Below, piece by piece: positions 1-10,327 of a stretch of DNA of 64,000 nucleotides. The notes below the pieces were generated by a model. The model was not told the origin of the DNA. It saw only the letters and a list, made by a program, of their open reading frames with translations, and searched no databases. This DNA is from Triangularia verruculosa (lineage: Eukaryota; Ascomycota; Sordariomycetes; Sordariales; Podosporaceae), in assembly GCA_033296885.1 (NCBI GenBank), contig MU863913.1, positions 62,001 to 126,000 of the forward strand. Reading direction: 5' to 3'. Numbering within the stretch: position 1 is the first letter of the stretch; each line of letters starts with the position of its first letter. Both the position numbers and the translations under genes were made by a program.

Positions 1-876
1 GCCGACGCCGATGCCGTGTGCATCAGTGACAACTACTGGCTCGGAACCGAGCGCCCCTGCCTGACCTACGGCCTTCGTGGTTGCAACTACTACAGCGTCG
101 AAGTTTCCGGACCTGGCGCCGATCTCCACAGCGGTGTTTTTGGTGGTACGGCCCAGGAGCCCATGACCGACTTGGTGCGCATTCTGGGCTCCCTCGTCGA
201 CACAAACGGCAAGATCCAGATCCCCGGCATTGCCGAGCAAGTCGCTCCCGTTACTGCCGAGGAGGACGGTCTCTATGAGGGCATCTCATTCACCATGGAG
301 ACCCTCCACGAGTCTCTAGGCAGCAAGACCACCATCTTTGAAGACAAGAAGAAGACACTCATGGCCCGCTGGCGCAACCCCTCGCTCTCTATTCACGGTA
401 TCGAAGGCGCCTTCTCTGCTCCCGGTGCCAAGACCGTGATTCCCGCCAAGGTCATTGGCAAGTTCTCGATCCGGACGGTGCCCAACATGGAGATTGAGAA
501 GACCAACGAATGTGTGGCCAAGTATGTCGAGGATGTCTTCAAGAAGCTCGGCTCCAAGAACACAATGAGGGTCTATCCCCAGCACTGCGGCAACTGGTGG
601 GTGGCTAGCCCCAAGCACTGGAACTTTGCGGCTGCCGCCAAGGCTACGGAGCGCGTCTGGGGCGTTCAGCCCGATTTCACTCGCGAGGGTGGCTCGATCC
701 CGGTGACGCTCACCTTCGAGCAGGCCACTGGCAAGAATGTGCTTTTGCTGCCCATGGGGAGCTCAACTGACGGTGCTCATTCTATCAATGAGAAGCTCGA
801 CAAGCGGAATTACATTGAAGGCATCAAGCTTTTGGGAGCCTACCTGCACTATGTCGCCGAAGAGCCACAGAACTAG
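1..876 (+). CDS. DUG1: Cys-Gly metallodipeptidase (M20 family), 3' part
   Basis: Open from the first base in frame 1 to a TAG at 874-876, so this is the C-terminal ~291 residues of a protein whose start lies left of the window. The family (Dug1/CNDP2) is a cytosolic di-zinc dipeptidase that hydrolyses Cys-Gly and helps recycle glutathione. Visible are the M20 dimerisation-domain motif LHSGVFGG near residue 39, the basic stretch KVIGKFSIRTVPNMEIEKT, and the C-terminal GAHSINEKLD motif whose histidine is a metal ligand in the family. No intron is seen in this part. Codon use is like its neighbours. Family assignment is very secure; the exact substrate is inferred from the fungal orthologue. Confidence 0.93.
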   Translation, partial: ADADAVCISDNYWLGTERPCLTYGLRGCNYYSVEVSGPGADLHSGVFGGTAQEPMTDLVRILGSLVDTNGKIQIPGIAEQVAPVTAEEDGLYEGISFTMETLHESLGSKTTIFEDKKKTLMARWRNPSLSIHGIEGAFSAPGAKTVIPAKVIGKFSIRTVPNMEIEKTNECVAKYVEDVFKKLGSKNTMRVYPQHCGNWWVASPKHWNFAAAAKATERVWGVQPDFTREGGSIPVTLTFEQATGKNVLLLPMGSSTDGAHSINEKLDKRNYIEGIKLLGAYLHYVAEEPQN

Positions 877-1139
877 GCTATTGTATCCTTTGAACCAAGG
901 TACCTAATGAATACACCATCCGTCAACATCATATTATGCTCTGACTTGTTCATTCTATTCTATGCCGCAATGAAGCCCTGGTCCCTAAATTGTCGTTTCC
1001 ATTCTATCGTCTCATCCAAATCAAAATCGCAACGGGTATCGTATGGAAAAAATAAATAAAGATCGCGGCCTCTGGTCTAAGCCGTAAAAATACCCCCAGC
1101 GCGCCGAGATCGAGTGCCTGGGCGGGACAGAATGCACCT

Positions 1140-1904
1140 TTAGCTCTGTCCCATTCTCAACCTTGCGTCCATCATTCTCCTTGCCGCAACCTCCTCGGCG
1201 TTCCACACACCGCTGAACAGCTCTTCGCACTCATCTTCGTCATCCGAGTCAAACGACACGGTTCCTGAGTGCTCACCTCCTTTTCCACTGATAGTTGCCG
1301 TTCTGCCAGTTCCAGTTCTGACATCCTCCACGGGTTCAAACTCTAATCCTTGTTCCACCGCCACCCTGGCGACCTCCAGTATGAACTTCCCAACTTTGTA
1401 TTTCTGCGACGGTTCGTCGGCCTTGATGTACTTCCACCCTAACTTGGTCTCGCAGATGTAACAAAAGAGATCAGCGACTTCGTGAGAGCCGGTGGCCAGT
1501 TGCCGCTTTTCCGTCGCGCCGAGCCTGATGTTGTGTAGGCCAGCAGAGAAACCACTCTCACTTTTCCTGTGGTTACCATCATGAGAACAGGGGAGAGCAG
1601 GGGCAACAAGGAGGGCTTTGCCATGACGGCCATGGAAACCTTTGGATATAATTTGAGAGTGAAAGGCGAGATCAGACCGGCAAGACAGGCAGCGAATGAG
1701 GGAGTGAGAGGTCCGATTCAGCTTATCCCTGGTCTGAAGGGGGCAGTTCTTTGAAGAAGCTGTTCGAGGTGTGTATGACGGAGTAGAGGCCCCTCGGCCA
1801 CGGAGGGTAAACGAAAACGATGGAAGAAGATAACGAGTAAATCTATGGACAGAAGGGTCCATATAATTGGGTGCGGGGGTGAGGGTGATGAGTTGCCCGA
1901 ACAT
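1140..1904 (-). CDS. Yippee-like zinc-binding protein
   Basis: Single exon, 254 aa. The core is a Yippee/Mis18-type zinc fold: LIRCLSCRSDLAFHSQIISKGFHGRHGKALLVAP (C-x2-C near residues 71-74), then a serine/histidine-rich insert, then LGATEKRQLATGSHEVADLFCYICETKLGWKYI with the second C-x2-C and KYKVGKFILE. The insert between the halves is in frame and has no convincing splice sites. Related fungal Yippee proteins also carry an insert there, from memory of the family, so I treat it as coding. The acidic C-terminal tail (FDSDDEDECEELFSGVW) is outside the domain. An internal Met (MDPSVHRF, codon 15) is an alternative start. Function in fungi is poorly known; zinc-binding, possibly substrate recruitment, is inference. 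Confidence 0.83.
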   Translation of the reverse strand: MFGQLITLTPAPNYMDPSVHRFTRYLLPSFSFTLRGRGASTPSYTPRTASSKNCPLQTRDKLNRTSHSLIRCLSCRSDLAFHSQIISKGFHGRHGKALLVAPALPCSHDGNHRKSESGFSAGLHNIRLGATEKRQLATGSHEVADLFCYICETKLGWKYIKADEPSQKYKVGKFILEVARVAVEQGLEFEPVEDVRTGTGRTATISGKGGEHSGTVSFDSDDEDECEELFSGVWNAEEVAARRMMDARLRMGQS

Positions 1905-2434
1905 GGCGGTTTCGATGATAATTAGGTGATCAGTTTGAGGACTCGAGAAAATAATATCGGAGTTTGTAGATGACCACCATGGAGAAAAGCCCGGATGATG
2001 AGGTGACAGGACGACGACGGAGGCGCTGATGTGGGACGTCAGTAGTGGTCAATACTTCCACCACGTCTCATGTATGTTGTGTTAGGTACTCTGGTCGAGG
2101 TAGATTAAGGAAAAGTGAAGTGAAGCATGTCTAAATAACAAAACTCTATTCGCCCCAATTCATCCCAACACATCACCGGACGACTCATCGACCTCGTGCT
2201 CAAGTCTGGCACCCTAACAGAGCACCTGACACAGACCCCCGCCCTCCAACCCCCGGTGTACCGATACCCAACTGCGGGAGCCAAGCGTTTGCGGGGTCAC
2301 CCCTGCACCAAGTGCCGGTGACAAGATATTACGACTATGGACCCTTGCTCTCCTTTGACTTACACAAACTGCGGACTGCCTGATGCGCGACAAAGAACAA
2401 GACGAGGTACCGGTAGCTTTTCAACGCGTCTGCT
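1905..2434. other. Intergenic, no gene seen
   Basis: About 530 nt between the 5' end of the Yippee-like gene and the 3' end of the monooxygenase. It should hold the Yippee promoter. No coding potential, RNA gene or repeat was recognised. Confidence 0.6.
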
Positions 2435-3806
2435 TCACGTGCCCAACTTTGATCTGGCAAACAACACTACATACTTCCAAGCAATGAGCAAGAACTCAGC
2501 CCATCCTCGAAGCAGCCCTGCGCCCATCACTCGGCTCCCCAGCCATATTTTCGTAGCGTAGTTAAGGGATTCTTTTTCCCATAGGCCCAATGCCATCTCC
2601 CCCCTCCATACTCTTCCAAGACCAAGGCAATGCCTTGCTGCATGTTCTGTTGCAAGAGCAAAGTGAGGCCGAAAGGTGGCCAGCGCATCGCCTACCAGCA
2701 AGACCTGCCCGTCAAGAAAGACGGCTTGGGAACAGAGTGCGTCGTTTACCTTGGTGACAAAGGGATTCTTTGTTTTGAGAAAGAGCTCAGTAAAGTGAGG
2801 TGGTACTAATGGCAGCATTTCAGCCAAGTGTTCTTTCCAGACCTCGTCACAGACGAGCCCCGAAGGGACCGTATTGGTGTGGATATGTCTTGCTGTCTGT
2901 CAAAATGCTTTCCAGCTTGGTCTTGGGTGTCTCGGGTACGTTGCAATACCAAACCCAGTTGATGAGTCGAGTTCCGGGGACAAGGGAAGCGGAATCGGGA
3001 GGGATGATGTAACTATGGGTCCGAATCATCAGCCTAGCTTTTCTTAACAGGCGGAATGCTTACCAAACAATGTAGGTGCGCTTCAATAAGCCGAGGACAG
3101 TTCTGTCTTGGAAATAGCTGGCCGTTTCGACTGACACATCGACTTCACAGACCGACCCTCTCCACGAGACATATCCTGAGTACTCCTTCACCACTGGGGC
3201 CTGCACCAAGCTTCTCACGGTCGAGTGCAAGCCATCTGCCCCAATGACTAAATCGGCCGTACAGCTTTCCTCCCTGCCATCATCCCCCACAAAACCAACT
3301 AGAAGACCGTAGTCGGTCTTGAGCAAGCTTGTAACTTTCTTCCCGGACCAATAATTGGCCTTGCCATCTCCAGCCCTTGGTGCAGGTGGTGCAGATACAG
3401 CCTCAGAAGACAGCCCGTCAAAGTTGGCCCTCAGGATACGATACAGCACTCCCCAACTGGTGAGGTGTCTGGCGATATCAGTGTCTCTCGACCAGATATT
3501 TTGACGATATGCTAATTTGGTAATGACACCGGCTTGGCAACTCTGGATATTCGTGTCATCGTACAAACGAAGGAACTCTTGCACTGACGGCCCGTAGCAG
3601 ATGCCTGCATTGTGGCTGCTTCGGATGGCACTGTGATCCTGTTCCAAGATGGTCACGTCGGAGCCATGGCGTTTGAGAAAGACGCCGTGGAGCAGGCCAG
3701 CAATGGAGCCACCAACCTATGCCTGAAGTCAGTGGCAGGCCACGTTGGTAGGAAGATACATAGGGAAATAGCCTACGATAACAACGGATTTGGGAAAAGT
3801 GGTCAT
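2435..3806 (-). pseudogene. FAD-dependent monooxygenase, apparently frameshifted
   Basis: Reads as exon 1 3806-3777 (MTTFPKSVVI), intron 3776-3717 (GTAGGC..TAG), exon 2 3716-3064, intron 3063-3013 (GTAAGC..TAG), then 3012-2435. The product looks like a PHBH-fold aromatic-ring hydroxylase: Rossmann GGSIAGL near residue 12, DLVIGADGLHSTVR, and the FAD-ribityl motif LLVGDALATFRPH. In the last exon the frame changes. The frame with NWVWYCNVPETPKTKLESILTDS runs to a TGA near 2849, while the homologous continuation (HTNTVPSGLVCDEVWKEHLAEML) is in another frame from about 2890 on. No GT..AG intron can bridge this, so it is either a true one-base lesion or an assembly error. Downstream coding is otherwise intact to TGA at 2435, suggesting a recent event. 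Substrate unknown. Confidence 0.72.
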
Positions 3807-5020
3807 GGGAAGTGCCACAGGTTATGACACTTAGAGAACAAGAATAAAAGGAGCAAATTCATGGACCAGCAAAGGTGATATACTCCGTATGGCTTGGCAG
3901 GAAGTTCGAAGGATTCACTTCGAGACCTGCGTGCTGTCTGTCGAGCGCGGCGGGAGTTGCCAACAGTCAGCCGCGACCCACTCCACGACGGAATGCCACG
4001 ACTGTCGTCTCTAGAAGGCATGACTATGCACCCGTCGATTGCAGATCTCTGATCGTGGCCCTGTCTGGTCACATCAAACGCAACCGAACAACAGCCTGTT
4101 CAACTCATTGCGAGCCGTAGACCATAACTGCCAAGAACAGTAGAACGGACTCAATCCTGCCGAGGTGGGCACTTTCCTCCGGATAATATACCAGTACAAG
4201 CGACCACATCAGCGGAATGTAGCGGCAATTGTCCGTTGTAGAAGAGTAAACAATTGAATGTTGAGTGTACAATAGGTTGATAGTGAATTCGTGGTGCCAC
4301 GGAGCGCCGAACGAGGGCCGAGCGGAGTCGCGGAGTCACGGAGCCTAAACAGCCGCCGGGGACACTGATCATCAGCTCAGGCCGGGAAGCATTGTTCGAC
4401 CGCTCCGTTCGCTATTTCGTGTTTAAAGGTGCGTTAGTGATCCGTTCCCGCTCAGCCTCCAGCTGTTTAGTAAAAACACGACGAGTTCCAGTTTACCGTA
4501 GGTAATCACAAACCGTAGTCGGGTCGAGAGACAGCGAGTTCACGCATTTTCCGCTGGAGAGAGATCGCCACTGCCCCACCGTTAAGAGCACGTGATAGGA
4601 TGTTTCTTGGGTGCCAAGCGGCACTAAGTAACCCCACCTTTTACCTACCGTTTCAATGGCGAATTGTTAGACCGCTTTGGCTTCCAGAGATTTCCAGGCT
4701 CAAAACCCAACCGTTTCCGCCTTTCTTCCTAAAACCCTGGAACACCCCTACATCTTCGACAGCGATTATCTCTGCGATCAACGTCAAACAAACCCCGAAA
4801 GCTTGCTAGCTATATCACTTCGCATCAGCCAAACTCACCTCCATCTCGTCTCGACCAAGGTCAACCAACATCTCAAGTCCAGACAAAGACAACTGCTCTC
4901 CGAGACACACCGACATTCGATCTTCGTGTTCGAGCCGGCTTTACAGCACCACCCCTCAGCCCACCAACCACCCTTTCACCTCCCGCAGCTCTCCCCCAGC
5001 AGCCAACGTGGCTAGAAGCA
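3807..5020. other. Intergenic plus antizyme 5' leader
   Basis: About 1.2 kb between the divergent monooxygenase and antizyme genes. The last ~300 nt are C/A/T-rich with few G on the + strand, as expected of a long 5' leader. Short open frames occur but lack supporting similarity. Around 4299-4345 there is a degenerate GGAGTCGCGGAG / GTCACGGAG repetition. No RNA gene seen. Confidence 0.5.
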
Positions 5021-6017
5021 ATGGCGCCAATGAAACACAACAACAGTAACAGTAGTAGTAATAATTACTACGGCGAGGACGTTCTCCGCCAGGCCAACAT
5101 CCTCGCCAGCTGCTACCTCGTCGACCCGTCCCTCGCCTCCCTCAAGGGCCTCCACTACTGCACTACGGGGCTCGCAGGGGCCGAGTGGTATTCCTGAGGT
5201 CCCTTCGACGGGACTGCCATCGCCACCATCAAGCCCCCCCCTCGCGGCCATCACGACCAGCAACGAGCTTGCGCTGACTCCCAAGGCGAGGAGTCCCGCC
5301 AGTCGCAAGCACACCGGCGGTCGTGATACTAGCATCGGCAACAATGAGTTTGCACGCCGACGAGGGGGGGCAACACTTCGCATCAGGGAAGAATGTGAGA
5401 GGTTCTTTTGCGAGACGCTGCGCGCCATGTTTCTAGGTGAGAGGAATGAGGCGAGGCAGGGCTCGGTCCTGATGGGGGTGTTCAACGACAACAATTCTGA
5501 TACTCGACATGACTATTCTTCCCAGCTCACTCCGCCCGAAGACTGTCCTTTGGACTCGTACGCCGTGGGACACGCCGGAGCAGGAGCGAGAATCCCGGCC
5601 TGGATGGAAATCTGGGACTACGCCGGCGGGTGTTCGTTCAGAGCCTTCATGGCCGAGAACGTTGTAGCCGGTGAGGAGGACGGGGTGGCCTCAAGGACGC
5701 TGTTTGTCTTTTTCGACCGCGACGTTTTGGGCAGGGATTTGAGAAAGGCGTACGTCAATCTACATTATTCCTTTGCAATTGTTCTTGCCATATGCTGACC
5801 TGATCACAGACTAGTAGCCTTGATTGAATTGGCCGATGGCCCACTTGGCTGCTCGCACATGGTCATTGCCGTCGACCGATGCATTGAAGAGCAAGACGCC
5901 AAACCCTTAACAATGGGCTTGCAGTGGGCTGGTTTTTCACTTACGACGCTCGACTTTTGGTCCTCGGGTTACGACGTGATTAGCAATAGGTGGATTTTCA
6001 TGGGCATGGAGCTTTAA
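5021..6017 (+). CDS. OAZ: Ornithine decarboxylase antizyme (programmed +1 frameshift)
   Basis: ORF1 starts at ATG 5021 and stops at TGA 5195-5197 after 58 codons, ending TGG TAT TCC TGA. ORF2, in the +1 frame, continues without a stop from GAG 5196, through an intron 5750-5809 (GTACGT..CACAG), to TAA 6015-6017. The joined product is ~311 aa. ORF2 carries the conserved antizyme fold: PAWMEIWDYAGGCSFRAF, RTLFVFFDRD, LVALIELADGPLGCSHMVIAVDR and GLQWAGFSLTTLDFW..RWIFMGMEL. Antizyme binds ornithine decarboxylase, sends it to the proteasome and blocks polyamine uptake. Family knowledge: the +1 shift at UCC-UGA is stimulated by polyamines, giving feedback control. The site here matches that canonical slippery codon pair exactly. 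ORF2 has no good start of its own, so the two pieces form one gene. Confidence 0.95.
5192..5197 (+). promoter_or_regulatory. Programmed +1 ribosomal frameshift site (UCC UGA)
   Basis: TCC (codon 58) followed by in-frame TGA, preceded by TGG TAT. Skipping T5195 places the ribosome on GAG 5196-5198 in the long antizyme frame. This is the known antizyme recoding heptamer type. I could not identify a 3' pseudoknot by eye; the following ~60 nt are GC-rich with an eight-C run. Confidence 0.93.
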
Positions 6018-6249
6018 GGGGCGGGCGTTGGGAGTTGGCTTTTTGTTATTCACGCGGTTGCTTCTTTTGCTCAGCTCGGGCTTCTGCTTTGGAAGGGTAT
6101 CATTTTATACCAGTTTCGGTTTGAATGGCTTCGTCAATGGTTTTTCTTGATTGAGTTCCGATATATACATTTTTGAAAATATTAAATGTACTCGCTGATT
6201 TCTTCCTGCTTGTCTTGCATCCCGACATTTTTCCAGCATGACCTACAGC

Positions 6250-7973
6250 TTAGAACTCGCCCTCAAATTTTCTCACTACCAGCCCCTTACCTGCTAAGTA
6301 ATCCTTGACTTGCTGCACGGTATACTCCCCCCTATGGAACATACCAGCTCCCAGCGCGGCGTCCGTTGTTGTTTCCCTAAACACCTCCTCAAAGTGCCCA
6401 GGATTGCCCGCACCACTGCTAGCAATGACTGGTATCCTGATTGCCCCCTTGACCTGGTTGATCAACTCGAGGTCAAAGCCGCTGTTGGTGCCGTCCTTGT
6501 CGATGCAGTTGAGCAAAATCTCGCCCGCGCCCATGGCCTCGACGGCTTGTGTGAGTTCCACCACGTCCATGTCCCTCGTTTCCCGACCACCCTTGATCGT
6601 GCAGGCGTACCAGCAGTACTCTTCACCTTTTGGCCCAGGGTACTTTGTCTTGACGGTAGCATGGCGAGTGGCCTCTTGTTTCGGGACATAAACCCGCTTC
6701 GGGTCAACGCTGACCACCACGGCCTGGTTGCCGTAGGCTTTGCTGATTTGCTCGATGGCAGTGTTGCCAAACAGCGTCTTCCCAGCATTGTAGTATTCTT
6801 CCGCGGCGATGACGGCGTCTGAGCCGATAGAGACCTTGTCGGCACCGGACTTGAAGTACATGGTTGCGATTTCCAGCGCCGAGACTTTGGTCCCGTCCAC
6901 GTCGACTGTGTCTCTGATACCACCGCCGACGGTCAGGGGAACAAAGACCGTCTCGGAAGTCCGCCTGAGAATTTCCAGCATGGGAAGATCGGCGACGGGG
7001 CAGTCACGGAACGAGGTGATGTTGAGGAATGTCACCTCGTCAGCACCCTGTTCGTAGTATTTTTTGGCCATCTCAACCGGCTTCCCGAGGTTGCGGACGT
7101 TACGATCGGAGCCCTTTTCGCGCACATCGTACTGATCGCCCTTCGTGACGACCAAATCACCCTGGTCATTGGCACGGACGTCGAGGCAGGCAATAACACG
7201 GCGCGTGAGGCCATCTTCGGGCACAAGGTCCGCAGCGATGGAGCTTTCCTGTGGGAGATGCTCGGAGAGGGCCTTGGCTCCAGAGCCGTCAAGGAAGGAC
7301 CTAATCACTCGAAGGCCAGCCACTCCGCTCTTTTCTGGGTGGAACTGGGTGGCTAGGACGTTTCCTTTCGCTACGGCCCCGACAAAGGTTTCGGTGCCAT
7401 ATGTGCCCGTTGCAACCGCCCAACCGTGACTTTCTAGCTCGCCCTTGGTGTACGGGTATTTGTAGGAATGAACATAGTAGTATTTCGAGTCTGGACTCAG
7501 GCCGTAGAGCGTTGGGTTTGTTGGACACGAGGCATTGTTCCAGCCGATATGGGGGACAGCCTTTACGCTATCGTCAAAGCGGTCGAGAGTTCCTGGGATA
7601 AGACACAGACCAGGGCAATCTGGATCTTCGGCCGAGCTGGAGAAGAGCGCTTGGAGACCGACACAGATGCCCATAAATGGCTTGCCGGCATCGATGTGGG
7701 CGCGGATCGCGGGAAGGAAGCCTGCGGCCGAAAGCTGTGAGAGGCAGTGGCCAAAGTGTCCTACGCCGGGCAGAATGAGTTTCTACGTGCGGTTTTCAAC
7801 ATGTCAGCTCCCATCTCCATCCTCCCTTCCCGGAGCACAATGCACTGTACCTCTGCCCTTGGAACATCCTCCGGTGACCGGATCCACTCAACCTCGTAGC
7901 CGCATTTTTCTATGGCGTTCACAAGACTGCGCACGTTGCCGGCGACATAGTCGAGAAGATAGACCTTTGGCAT
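6250..7973 (-). CDS. HIS7: Imidazole glycerol phosphate synthase, HisH-HisF fusion
   Basis: Exon 1 7973-7851 (starting MPKVYLLDYVAGNVRSLV), 68-nt intron 7850-7783 (GTACAG..CTGAC..CGTAG), exon 2 7782-6250; 551 aa, matching the ~552 aa of the yeast enzyme. The N-terminal class-I glutamine amidotransferase shows the nucleophile motif MGICVGLQALF and the FHPEKS catalytic His/Glu. The C-terminal (beta/alpha)8 cyclase shows RRVIACLDVRAND, GGGIRDT and EILLNCIDKDGT. It uses glutamine-derived ammonia to convert PRFAR to imidazole glycerol phosphate plus AICAR, step 5 of histidine synthesis. A further in-frame Met lies 13 codons upstream (8012), but the internal Met matches family N-termini. A Gcn4/CPC-1 site lies upstream. 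Confidence 0.96.
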
Positions 7974-8494
7974 GGTGACTTGCGACTGCAATATGGCAGG
8001 CTTTGGGGGCAATTACCTAGCACTGGTTTTGCAGCTGGGAAGACGGCCCAAATAAATGCAATGAGTCAACCCCGGTGACGGGACCCCCTGCCAGGCTAGT
8101 GATTCAAAATATTGGCGGGGTGTTTCCATTCACGGCGGGGCAGAGCCATGCTCCGTCACAGCGGGTCAACCCACCATGCGATAAGCGCAAACAACCCCGC
8201 TATCGGCAGGGCCAGGATCGTCGCCTGCCATTCTGCCCCTTCCAGGTTTGACGGCTAACTTTTGCGACCCGCGACGGATTGCTTGGGACGGGAGCTGTGT
8301 TGCGCTGCCCTAGCTTCCATTCCCTGAGAAGAAAAGGTTCCGCCCAGGATCAAACAAACTTGCGCCTTACAGCCGCCACCTCAACTTGGGGTAGCAGCTT
8401 GTGTTCTGAGATCCTACACCTTTCGAGACACTTGTCACTTCCGACATCGTCTCTTCAATTCCATTTCCACCCACAATAACACCTATCGGTCACG
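7974..8494. other. Divergent promoter region HIS7 / TFIIIC subunit
   Basis: 521 nt between two outward-facing starts. Besides the TGAGTCA site there is no coding potential; the right half is C/T-rich, consistent with the leader of the rightward gene. Confidence 0.65.
8062..8068 (-). promoter_or_regulatory. Gcn4/CPC-1-type site upstream of HIS7
   Basis: TGAGTCA on the + strand (TGACTCA toward HIS7), about 90 nt before the HIS7 start. This is the exact core bound by Gcn4/CPC-1 bZIP factors under general amino-acid control, and HIS7 is an expected target. It lies in the 521-nt divergent promoter shared with the TFIIIC subunit gene. Confidence 0.75.
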
Positions 8495-9775
8495 ATGCCG
8501 TCGCAAGCCGACCCCACACCACCCACCACGTCGGCCGACGACGAGGACAAATGGGAATACGAGTACTCGTCTACTGAGACCGAGGCATGTCTTTTGTAAG
8601 ATTCCCGCGAGTCGCGTGTGCTGACAGCTTCTGCAGACCTACTACTTGACCCTCGACCTCTCCGTTCGTGACTTTCTCGAGAGACGAACCGATGATATTG
8701 TCCATAACACGCGCGGCGGATACCGAGTCTGGTACAATCCACTGTTCAATGCTGCGGAACCCCAGGCCTCGAACTCTGCCTTCATTGACGATAAGGACGT
8801 TGATGACAACGAGCCGCCCGAGCGTGAAGAAGCAGATAAACGCGACAACTCGGGCCTGCAACCCCCTTGCGCGCCCACCGAGCCGGCCATAGATCCTCGG
8901 TTGCAGCTCGACCACGGAATGGACAAGGACACGCAACTCCCGACGAACCCCAGTGCGCCGGCCGAAGAAATTCAGGTACTCAATCTCCACTCGGATGAAC
9001 CGTTGGTGTCTTATCGCAACCATGTGTTCCGCGGGGCGTGGTGCGAGAACATTGGCACCGAGATGATATTCACGCCCCACGACGACCAAATTCCCCTGCC
9101 CGCCTTGCGAAACCTGAGCCAAAACATCGACCTGATCGCGGCCAGCGCGTGCAGAATCAACTTCACAGAGACGACTATCCGCAACAAGACCATGACGAAC
9201 GGAGATATGGATGAGGATGATGTCACGGGCGTAGACTTTCCAGAAGAAGACTTGCCAGCCCGGTACAAACGCAACGGCGGCATCTACGTCCACGTCGGTG
9301 GCGACAAGAGCGGCCAGCGACAACCGCAGGCCCATTTTCTCGAGGATCTCATATCGCTCAAGCGCAAGCGAGGCGAGGCAGACCAAGTCACCATCACTTC
9401 GGTGGAAACGCAGCAGAACCGACTCATGGTCGAAGATAGGGCAGAGGAAATGAGAAGGAGGAAATTGCAGCGTGACCAACAGAGGAACATGAGCATCAGG
9501 GAAAAGAGAAGGGACGATATCCAAGCCGGCCTGGGCGTAGAACAGAGGCCGTATGGGCCGGTGAGAGGATCCGGGGGGCGGAGGAGGCCCAGGACACGGG
9601 CGAGACGGACCACCCTGGTTAGGAGGGACACGTCCGCTTTGTCGAGAGCTGGGACACAACACCGTGGTCTACAGAACCAACCCACGCCACGGAGATGGGA
9701 CGAGCTTGGAGGGGTCTGAACATGATTAATGGCATAGCGACACCCACGGCGCAGATCCTTGGCATCGCCCTGTGA
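8495..9775 (+). CDS. TFIIIC Tau55-related subunit (TFIIIC_sub6 domain)
   Basis: Exon 1 8495-8584 (MPSQADP..WEYEYSSTETE), GC-AG intron 8585-8636 (GCATGT..GTGCTGAC..GCAG), exon 2 8637-9560, probable intron 9561-9622 (GTGAGA..TTAG), exon 3 9623-9775; ~388 aa. The domain that identifies it is IQVLNLHSDEPLVSYRNHVFRGAWCENIGTEMIFT near residues 130-165, followed by LPALRNLSQNIDLIAAS, the TFIIIC_sub6/tau55 beta-barrel. TFIIIC recognises the A/B boxes of tRNA genes for RNA polymerase III; this subunit partners tau95 in yeast. The yeast tau55 phosphoglycerate-mutase-like half is absent here. If the second intron is not spliced, frame 8637 stays open to TGA at 9719 with an unlikely arginine-rich tail. 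The spliced end (RFVESWDTTPW..) looks more protein-like. Confidence 0.78.
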
Positions 9776-10327
9776 ACAGGCGGGTGGTGGGCCCCGTCAT
9801 CCTAGAAAGGTTCTCCGCCCAGCGCTAAGATTTTCGAGTGGTCAAAGATACCCGTTCTTTAGCGGAGTTTTGGTTGCCGCGAAGGTACCAGTACAAGTCT
9901 TGGCTGACGTGCGTGTACACTGCAACCCTGCTGGCCTCCCGGCTTCCCGTGAGGTTCCAGTGACCCCAAGTCCCGGATCCAGGGCGCCTGATGCCTGCAT
10001 ATCCTGGCTTGGTGCTTTTGTTCCTTTGGTCTCTTTTCTCTTTTTCCTTTTCCTCGGTCAAAATTCCGATGCCTACCTGCCTTTCTCCCACCTGCGGCGC
10101 GGTTCGTCACTCTTCGGTTCTTGTGCCTCGTCCATTCTGAGTCCCCGCTCTCTTTGGCGGCTTGGTGCTTAGCAATCACATCTTATTCGTTACCTAACAA
10201 CCCGCTTCATGCAGACGGGACTTCCATGCAGGCCTAGAGCGGTGACACGACATTCCTACATTCCCATGATTTCGGGCCTTCGACCGCCTCCAGAAAACCG
10301 TTGTGAAAGGAAACAACAAACTTCAAC
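9776..10327. other. Intergenic, promoter of VPS62-like gene
   Basis: About 550 nt; nothing recognised apart from T/C-rich runs near 10020-10090, typical of fungal promoters. Confidence 0.5.

Noticed and set aside
1500..1620. Intron in the middle of the Yippee-like gene
   Set aside because: The frame is open, donor and branch sites are poor, and fungal relatives have an insert at this place.
4677..5015. 112-codon frame just upstream of the antizyme start
   Set aside because: Low-complexity S/T/H/Q peptide in a leader-like C-rich stretch, with no ATG at its start and no domain.
5021..5197. A 58-codon gene with a premature stop, i.e. an antizyme pseudogene
   Set aside because: The stop sits exactly in the UCC-UGA recoding context and the downstream frame is fully conserved; this is normal antizyme structure.
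8571..9662. 363-codon minus-strand frame
   Set aside because: Mirrors the TFIIIC subunit coding sequence; no independent similarity.
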